Program-made: the position numbers and the translations under genes
Source: Tetracentron sinense
Taxonomy: Eukaryota; Streptophyta; Magnoliopsida; Trochodendrales; Trochodendraceae
Length of the DNA stretch: 64,000 nt
NCBI GenBank assembly: GCA_015143295.1
Contig: CM026574.1
Coordinates: 11,968,938-12,032,937 of the forward strand
Direction of reading: 5' to 3'
Shown here: piece by piece, positions 51,701 to 60,700 of the stretch
How positions within the stretch are numbered: the stretch's first letter is position 1
Layout: every line of letters begins with the position of its first letter
The notes under the pieces: model-generated
What the model was told of the DNA's origin: nothing
The model's database searches: none
What the model saw: only the letters and a program-made list of their open reading frames with translations

Positions 51701-54700
51701 TTAGTGTACTAAGACCACGTACGGGCACTAATATCTATTTCCAAGTAAGCATGAGAAGATACTAGTATACTATACTAGTATCTATCTCTAAGTAAAATGA
51801 AGTAAGCATGAAAGGATACTAGTGTGCTAAGACCAGGTACAAGGACTAGTATCTGTTTCCAATAATATAAAAGGATGTTAGTGTACTAAGACCAGGGTTC
51901 GAAATATCAACAATATCGGCGATATATCGCCGATATATTTCGATATCACCGATCACCAACACATCTATATGATGTTTTAAAAAAAATACAGCATATCGGA
52001 AGATATCGGAGATATATCGCCGATATCTTCCGATATTGACCAAACCAGGGTTCGAAAACCACCTTTTTTCTGTTTTTTTTTTGTTGTGGAATATTTTTTT
52101 CGTGAAACCCTATTAGGGTTCACTTTGTTTGAAACATAAAATGAAAAAAATAAAAAGAAGAAAGGAGAAAGAAGGAAGAAGAGAGGAGAAATGAGGAAGA
52201 AGAAGAGAGGATGAAGGAAGAAGAACATACCCGGAGCATAGAGGTCGCCATTGTCGTCGCCGTCGCTCGCTGTCACCGATCGCCCTGGCCGGCATGCCCT
52301 AGGTCTCCATTCTCCTCTGAGTCTGAGTCGAGTCTGCCTTCTCCTTCTTCATATGAGTTATCAGGAGGTTTTATTTAATTTTAAGTGGGTTTTTACATAT
52401 TAACTGCTAGGTTCTTCCTAATTTGCAAATACACTTTTATGTGTAAACGTTTTGCAAATGGGTCAGGATTCTCTCAAGTTCAACTTGAGAGAATCTCTCA
52501 AGTTTAAACCCCTAGAGGTCACCACGTGTCTCTTTTGACACCCCTTAACCATGGGTAAGGTTCACTCACCCATCCTTGGTTTTTTTTTATATATTAATTA
52601 TGATTTTTTAAATTAAAAAAACTGTTTTTAGAGTATTTTAATATTAAAAACAGTTTTTTAATTTAAAAAATAATAATTAATATATAAAAAAAAACCAAGG
52701 ATGGGTGAGTGAACCCATGGGGTGGGTGAACCTTACCCATGGTTAAGGGGTGTCAAAGGAGACACGTGGCGACCTCTAGGGGTTCAAACTTGAGAGATTC
52801 TCTCAAGTTGAACTTGAGAGAATCCTGGGCCTTTGCAAATTAGCTCATGGTTTTCCAACAATCAACCATTGGTTCTGTTAGACTTTTGTTTGTAATTTTT
52901 AGTAAAATGACTATTATGCCCTTAAGATATTTCATAAACTCATAAAGCCCCTTTAACTGCGCTTGAACTATGGTTAACAAGTTTTAGCCTCTGTGGTTTA
53001 TTTATCTCTTTTTAAGTCTTTTAATTGTGGTTAAGATTCACTAACCCTTAGGGTTAAAGCATCTACACTTAGTTTTCAGAAAAATAATTAAAAAATTAAC
53101 ATGTCCCCTCTTAACTCTCTTTAACTGTGGTTAAGATTCAAATCCTTAGGGTTAAAGCATCATGATTTTAAAAAAAAGTAACATCTCTTTCAACTCTCTT
53201 TAACCATGGTTAAGATTCACTAACCCTTATGGTTAAAGCATCTATTAGAAAAAAAATAGAAAATTAAAAGTCCCTTTTAACTCCCTTTAATTGTGACTAA
53301 GATTCACTAAATCCTTAGGGTTAAAGCATTTAACCTTGGTTTTTAGAAAAAAAAAAATAAAAATTAACACGTCCCCTTTTAATTCCCTTTAACTATGGTT
53401 AAGATTCACTAACATATGCTATTCAATAATGAATGAAACATGAATCAATCATATATTATCGTTACTTGTCAACGCACATCTTTGCTCTATTCTCATTGCA
53501 TCTCTTATGTACATTGTTATTTTTTAAAATGTTTTTATTCTAAAAAGTGTATTAACATCTATTTTAACATTTCCTGAAGTTTTACTCCAAAATTTCATGT
53601 TTTGCCCCATTTCTTTTACAATTTTTCCAAAAATCACCGATAAACGATATATCTTCCAATACATCTTTTTTCCACGGCTCGACATGTTGAGCGATATCGA
53701 CATTCTGAACCTTGACTAAGATCAGGTACAGGCACTAACATCTGTTTTCAAGTAAGTACGAGAGGACACTAGTATACTAAGACCATGTATGAGTACTAGT
53801 GTTTGTCTCCAAGTAAAAAAAAGTTAGCATGAAAGGGTACTATCGTATTGAGACTAGGTAGGGGCATTAGTATCTGTTTCCAAGAATTAAGAAATGATGT
53901 TGTAGTGTACTAAGACCAGGTACTAGGGCTGTCAACGGATCGAATCCGGACCGGATCTGCTTAGATCCGAATCCAATCCGATCCGATCCGATTAAGAATC
54001 CGATAGATCCGAATCTGATCCGAAATCCGTTGGATCATGAAGTAATCAATCCGATTATATTTGTGAGATCTGAATCCGATCCGATCCGATCCGAACAAGG
54101 TTAATTTTTTTTTAAAAAATTATATTTTAATAATTTAAAATCTAATAATACCTTAATTAACTCTAATTAATGTTAATTTTTTTAAAATTAATATTTTATG
54201 CATAGAAAATCTAAGTAATATTTTTAAAATGATTAAAAATTATTATTATAATTGGATCGGATCACCCTATATCTAGAACCGATCCGATTATAATCGGATT
54301 CCATCGATCTGATCCGAATCCAATCCGACGGATCACATATAAGGTCCAAAGTCCGGCTAATCGGATCGGATCCGGATCATGATCCGATCCATTGACAGGC
54401 CTACCAGGTACGGGCACTAATCATTTGTTTCCAAGACCTTATAAGCATGAGAGGATGTTAGTATACTAAGACCAGGTACAAGTACTAGCATCTGTCTCCA
54501 AGTAAGTGAAAAGTATGATCTTATAAACCTCATAAGTGCTCATAAACTAAGAATCTCTTAAGATATGCATAAGTAACTCATAAAAATTCATAAAGTTCAT
54601 AATGAAACTCATAAGACGCATACGAATTCATAAGACGCATAAGGAACCCATGAGACTCATAAGATATTCGAAATACGTTTTGTTAAAGCACGAACTCAAA

Positions 54701-57700
54701 GTATGATTTTGCGAATATGCACTTGTTAGCTAGTTTTAGAAAATGTAGCTTCCACACTCTGATTTTGCATATATTCTGATGCACTATATCCTGTATGATA
54801 TGTTAATGTTTTATAACATTGTTAGTTAGTAGTTTGTATACACTGAGTATTCAATGCTCAGCCGAATTATTATTTCGGTAGTTTTCAGGTTGGATGGTCG
54901 TGCTTCGGGATCATGGGTTGAGGAGATGTACGGGGAGCAGGAGCTTATTGGGGATCATCATGCAGATGATAGGGGCCTTGACATGTGGTCTTATGGTTGA
55001 GTTAGAGAGAGAGACGTGTGTTTTGGGATTTCATTTTGAGATTTTTGTGTCGGCTTGAGTGGTAATTCAAGCTAGGGATATGATGTATATGGTTAGATTA
55101 TGATTCAGTCTTTAGTTTGACTCTAGTACTTGGAATACAGTTTCATATAAGAAAAAAATTTTCAAGTTCATCTTTTAGCTTGCCTTGTATGCTCATGCAG
55201 GATGGTTTGAAGTATAAGTCACGATGCCAAAGTCTCATAACTCTTAGGTGGGATTTTGGGTCGCGACATGTACTCTACATGTTCAATCTAAGTGGTGATT
55301 AGTCTTTATACATGGAAACCTAGGCATTGAGAGGAAAGTGGTCTATCATTTACCATGTTACTATCCACCCATGTGAGGGGGTACACACATCACATGGATA
55401 AGTTCTTTGAACTTTTAGTTAGTGATTCACCTTTGAACCTCAATATCCATCTAAAGGCACCAATTCCTAGAAGAGAATAAATTGTGGGTAGCTGACTACC
55501 ACATCATCTTCAGTCTTGTAGCCGAGGGTCTTGGTATTTTAGATAGTTCACCTAGCGAATCCTGATGGTTCATATTCCAACATAATGCATCCAACCTCTT
55601 GACAACTATTTTATAGCTGAATGTGTAATCTATTGAATAAAGCCTTATTATACTATTAGTATCTCTTATATACTAATAGCATACCATTAGGGGAGTATAA
55701 ATAATAAAGTATGGAAGAGACATCTTAACTCTCTCTAATCTTCTTCTCTCTTATCTTTTCTCTCAAACCCGAATCACTAAAACCCTAGATCTCAACCGTA
55801 ACTAATTACCCAACCAAACCAAGACGTCAGCATGATGTCCTACTGATGTCAGCCATACAGACACTGTAGCATGTGCGGCTGGTTTGTTTTTTGTTCTGTT
55901 TGATGCAGGAGCATCTGATCATATGACTGGTGTGCCCTCATTTTTTTCGTCTTTATTGATTTCGGTCGAAACAAAGTTAAAATTGATGATTGTACATTAT
56001 CATCCATTATGGGTAAGGGGAGTATTTTTGTCACACATTCTATGTCCCTCTCCTCTATTCTTAATGTTCCTAAGTTCACTTTGACCTTCTGTCTGTTAGT
56101 CATATTACAAAAACTTTGAATTGCAGTCACTTTTTCTCTTTCTCATTGTGTGTTTCTTGGAAACGATGATGACAATTGGTACGGGCCATGAGGAGTAGGG
56201 ATTATATCTGCTAGACGCTTTGCCTCGCATTGCTTAATCAGTCCAGCAGTTGCGCCCCAGTGTTCGGAGTATTAGTACCAAGGAAGAGTTGTTTTGGTGG
56301 CACAACCATCTTGGCCACTCCTCTTTTTCCCTCTTTAGACATTTATTTCCCCAGTTATCCATTTCTAGTTTGCTTTCTTTTTTTCAATGTGAAATTTGTG
56401 AGTTGGCGAAACACTGTCGAACTTCTTATCCCCATAGTGGTAATAAATGCAATTCACCTTTTCCTCTATTGCACTCTAATGTGTGGGGACCATCTCCTGT
56501 TGCTTCTTTATATGGCCGAGCGAAAAAATTGGCATCTTGCTATGAATATGCCTTAACCTTTCCAGTTTGATGCCTTATTGATTGCTGTTTTCTTAATTAA
56601 TTGAATGCCTTTCTAAATTTTGGAGTTTTGGTCTATGGGTTTCCTAGTTGTCTCCTTCTGCTTTGTTTCCGGTGGTGGCCCCATGGATCTTTGGTTGTAT
56701 TTTCTTTGTGCATATCGCTCATCCTGATCACATAGAGCTAGACCCTAAGGCTCTTCGATGTATATTTCTTAGGTGTGCTCCAAATCAAAAGGGGTATAAG
56801 TGCTATCATCGCTGTTCTTGTCGGTCCTTTATTTCTATGGATATTAACTTTTTTGAGTCTACTCAATATTTTTTTGCCGAGAAGACATTTATTCAGGGGG
56901 AGAGCATCAGTGAAGAGATATCTTCCCTATCTATTCATATGTTCCCTTCTGACAGTGATCACCGAATATATGAGGGTGATGGTGGGCAGGGAGAGGGTGA
57001 ACCCTTGGTCAAGGAATTAGAATTGTACAGGTGAAGGTAGAGAGATCCTAATGAGCCCCACCAAGAGCCCTCTTCTTTCTAGTCCTGAGATGTTTGATTT
57101 TGATGTTCCAGTTGCTCTTAGAAAAGGTACTAGATCTTGTACTATGCATCTTATTCGAACTTTGTTTCCTATCATGATTTGTCTTTCTCCTATCGGATTT
57201 TTTGCATTGGCCTTGTCTTCGGTATCTATCCCTCGTAGTTTAGTAGATGCACTGACCCAACCAGAATGGAAAAGAACAATGGAAGGAGATGTGTGCTCTT
57301 GAAAAAAATACTACCTGGGATATGGTTACCTTACGAAGAGGAAAGAAGCCGGTTGGGGATAGGTGGGTGTTTACAGTAAAACACCGCTCAGATGGCTTGG
57401 TTGAGAGATACAAAGCTCACCTGGTCGCAAAGGAGTACACTCAAACTTACGACGTAGATTATCAGAAGACATTTGCTCTAGTTGCAAAAATGAACTTAGT
57501 AAGTGTCCTCTTATCTCTCTTGCAGCCAATCAGGATTGTCCCTTATTTCAGTTTGATGTGAAAAATGCATTTTTTTCATGGTGATTTGTTACCACCTCCT
57601 GGTTTCAAATGTCCCTCAAAGGTGTGCCAGTTGAAAAAGACACTATACGGACTGAATCAGTCTCTCAGAGGATAGTTTAAGCAAATTCACAATACTATGG

Positions 57701-60700
57701 TGAAGAATGGTTACATGCAAAGTCAAACAGACCACACATTGTTCCTCAAGCGATATCATCAGAAGGTGACTATCTTGATTGTTTATGTGGATGACATTGT
57801 GGTAACAGGTGATGATATGGATGAGATAGAGTCACTAAAGGGCAAGATAGTAAATGACTTCAAGATCAAGGATTTTGGTATTCTAAAGTACTTCCTTGGG
57901 ATTGAAGTTACCAGGTTTAAGAAATGCATCTTTCTCTCAGTACAAAATGTACTTTACTTTCTCGAGGAGATAGGCATGATGGAATGTAAACCATGTGATA
58001 CACTCATTGATTGGAATCATAAACTCAGTGAAGATAGTGGGGAACGATTGTTGGATGCTGGAAGGTACCAAAGGCTTGTTCGCATACTTATTTATTTATC
58101 TCTTACCAGGCCAGACATTGCTTATGCTATTAGTGTAGTCAGTCAATTCATGCATTCACCAACTACTGGGCACCTAAATGCGGTAAATAGAATTCTCCAC
58201 TACTTAATGTTGTTTCCTAGAAAAGGTCTGTTCTGTTGTATACCTGTGTGTCGTAATGGGTCATCTAAATAAGCCCATTACAATTTTATTATCTAGTTAC
58301 TATATTATGTTTTATTGTTTATTGCCTTTTATGTAACTAAGGACATCTATGCCCTTTCATTCTATTAGTAATATAAAAGAATAACTAAAGGGATGGAGAC
58401 ATTAATTCCATACCCTATTCCCATTTCTTCTTCCTCTTCTCTTCTTTCACCCTTCCATAAACCCTAGTTTACTATTCCTAATTTTCTACTTGGTATCAAA
58501 GCAAGAAGAAAAACTAGCATTTTTCTTATTCTTTTTATGGCATTTTCATGAATAGTGTGCATGAACAATGCCGTGAATAGTGTTTTTTGAAGAAATAAAA
58601 TCTTCAAAGATCTGTATTTTTTGAGGGATTTGTGATAATCTTTCTAAACGTTTTTTACAAGTTCTAAATAAAGATTTATTCAATTGTTTGATTTAAAAAA
58701 ATCAGTTTGGATCAAACAATTGGAACTAGGGATTATATGTTTCTATTGGTTGATAAAAGTTGATGTGTTTTGGTGATTGGAACTTAATGGAACACAAATC
58801 GTGAAGTTTGGGTGAGTTTCAGAGTCCCTACATTGTTTTTCTCAAGTTCACATGCTGAATCTTCTATTTTTGCTATGATTGGGCTATGCTATTTGATTGT
58901 ATGAAGTTGAAAACCTTTGTGGAAGGTTGTGAAGTGTGTGGGCTGCTGATTTGTATAAATCAGAATTGATTTAAACCTCTAGTTGAGGCATTATTGGTGT
59001 TTGATTATATGAAGTTGAAAACCTTGGTGGAAGGTTGTGAAGTGTGTGAATTCTTGATTTGTATAAGACCTCTGGTTGAGGCGTTGTTTGTGTTTGAGAG
59101 ATCCGACTTATTGACTTGTTTGAGTTTTTAATCCCTAAAGGAGACGTACATTTGGGATTGGTGATATAGAGGAACATCCAAGCATGCGAATCAGTACGCA
59201 TAGTGCCTCCTTCATTAGTATTCCCTCTTTTGAGGAGTCCTCTATTATACTACCCCATTTTCTACAGTCCTCTAAGGACATTCTTCCAGTATCCAAAGGA
59301 GAACTTGAGTGCTTCAATTAGTTACTTTCACAGATAGAGTTATCTTCTGGATCCCCCACTTTTGTTGCTCAGATAGGTGCTCATGCATTTGCACATCAGG
59401 TATATTCATTAACCTCACATGGGATTCCTTGGATCATCAATTCAAGAGCCTCCAATCATATGTGTGGTACGTCCACACTTTTCTCGTCTTACAACTCTTG
59501 CTCTAGTCCTTTGAGAGTGAAAATAACTAATGGTTCTTTTTCCTCTGTGTCTAAGACAAGAAGCATCAATCTTACCCCTACTCTCTCATTGTCATCTTTA
59601 TTACATGTTCTTGGCAGATTGGGAGTGGACGTAAAGTGGATGGGCTTTACATCTTGGATCAAGCTCCTACTCCTATCTCTATTGTTTTTCAGTCCTATAG
59701 TTCTATTAATAAAGACCAAATTTTTTTCTGGCATCGTCAGTTAGGTAACTTGTCGTTTCAATCCTTAAAAGTAATGGAAACTTAAGGGTTGAAGCCTACA
59801 CTGATGCAGATTGGGCTGACTCAGTTTTCGATAGATGCTCCACTACGGGGTATTGCACTTTCGTTGGAGTTAATCTTGTCACGTGGAGAAATAAGAAACA
59901 GAATGTGGTTACTAGATTCAATGCAGAGGCAGAGTCTAGAGCCATGACACACGGGGTGTGTGAACTACTCTGGCTTTGATTGCTCCTGAGTGAGATTGGA
60001 CTTCCTACTGAAGGTCTAATGAGCTTATATTGTGATAATAAAGCAGCTATTAGTATTGCTCATAATCCTGTGCAACATGACCAAACCAAGCATATTGAGG
60101 TAGATCGTCATTTCATCAAGGAGAAGTTAAAGGAAGGGCCAGAAGGCTACATTTGCACTCCGTTTGTGAAGTCTGGAGATCAATTGACTAATTTGTTGAC
60201 TAAGGGTCTTGGTAGTATTTAGTTTTGAAATATTATTAGCAAGTTGTGCATGGGTGATATCTACGTACCAACTTGAGGGGAAGTGTTGAATAAGGCCTTA
60301 TAGGCTTTATGTTTATGTTTTTTCTTTACTCTTATACACTGTATTTTGAATCTACTATTAGTATCTCTTATATACTAATAGTATACTATTAGTGGTGTAT
60401 AAATAATAAAGTATGGGAGAGAGATTTTAACACTCTAATTTTTCTTTAATCTTCTTCTTCTCTTTCTCTAAAACCCTAGATCTCAAATCTAACTACTTAC
60501 CCAACCAAACCTACTTAATCATCTCAGTTGGGCTACCTAACACGGTACAGTTCCATCACCCAATGAGGTACATATAGTGCACTAAACTATTCCGAAATGT
60601 ATCCTGACGTCGTAATTTAAAACACCATGACCATGGAAAATGCTATTAACAGGCACACGAATCCCAACATAGAGACTGCTTTTAGGACCTAGCCTTGATC

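Larger units (their letters stand above)
51690..54520 (+). repeat. Minisatellite in the gypsy LTR, split by two hAT insertions
   Basis: Diverged units of roughly 70-95 bp. Each has the order GGATGTTAGT, GTACTAAGACCAGGTAC, GGGCACTA, ATCTGTTTCCAAGTAAG. At least eight units lie at 51690-51892, 53715-53923 and 54404-54505. Confidence 0.8.
48733..55268 (+). mobile_element. Ty3/gypsy element G1: decayed gag plus long 3' LTR
   Basis: Gag runs 48733-49560, a protease remnant lies near 49715 ([12 protein letters not shown]), then the element jumps to its 3' end with a polypurine tract and a very long LTR. RT, RNase H, integrase and the 5' LTR are missing. The LTR style (TGTAGAACCCCG start, GGGTCGCGACA end) resembles the Del/Tekay chromovirus type; this is inferred. 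Confidence 0.75.
49874..55268 (+). repeat. 3' LTR of gypsy G1, enlarged by two insertions
   Basis: From TGTAGAACCCCG to GTCGCGACA, 5395 bp, of which about 2300 bp is later hAT insertion. It contains palindromic CTCGAGCGAG repeats, a TATA box, a minisatellite and, toward the end, a CTGAGTATTCAATGCTCAGCC stem-like motif (54845-54865) typical of such LTRs. Confidence 0.7.
55631..60515 (+). mobile_element. Ty1/copia element E6, both LTRs, internally deleted and interrupted
   Basis: Plus strand, family B. A perfect 5-bp duplication TAATC (55626-55630 and 60516-60520) bounds it. 5' LTR 55631-55821, then a direct jump to protease near 55900 (GASDHMTG), so PBS and gag are lost. Pre-integrase 56285-56500 ([18 protein letters not shown]), the integrase core is deleted after the NVWGPSPV motif, then the integrase C-terminal region (KGYKCYH), RT 57260-58245, family A insertion 58246-59770, RNase H 59771-60225, PPT ACTTGAGGGGAAG and 3' LTR 60284-60515. 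Defective. Confidence 0.88.
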
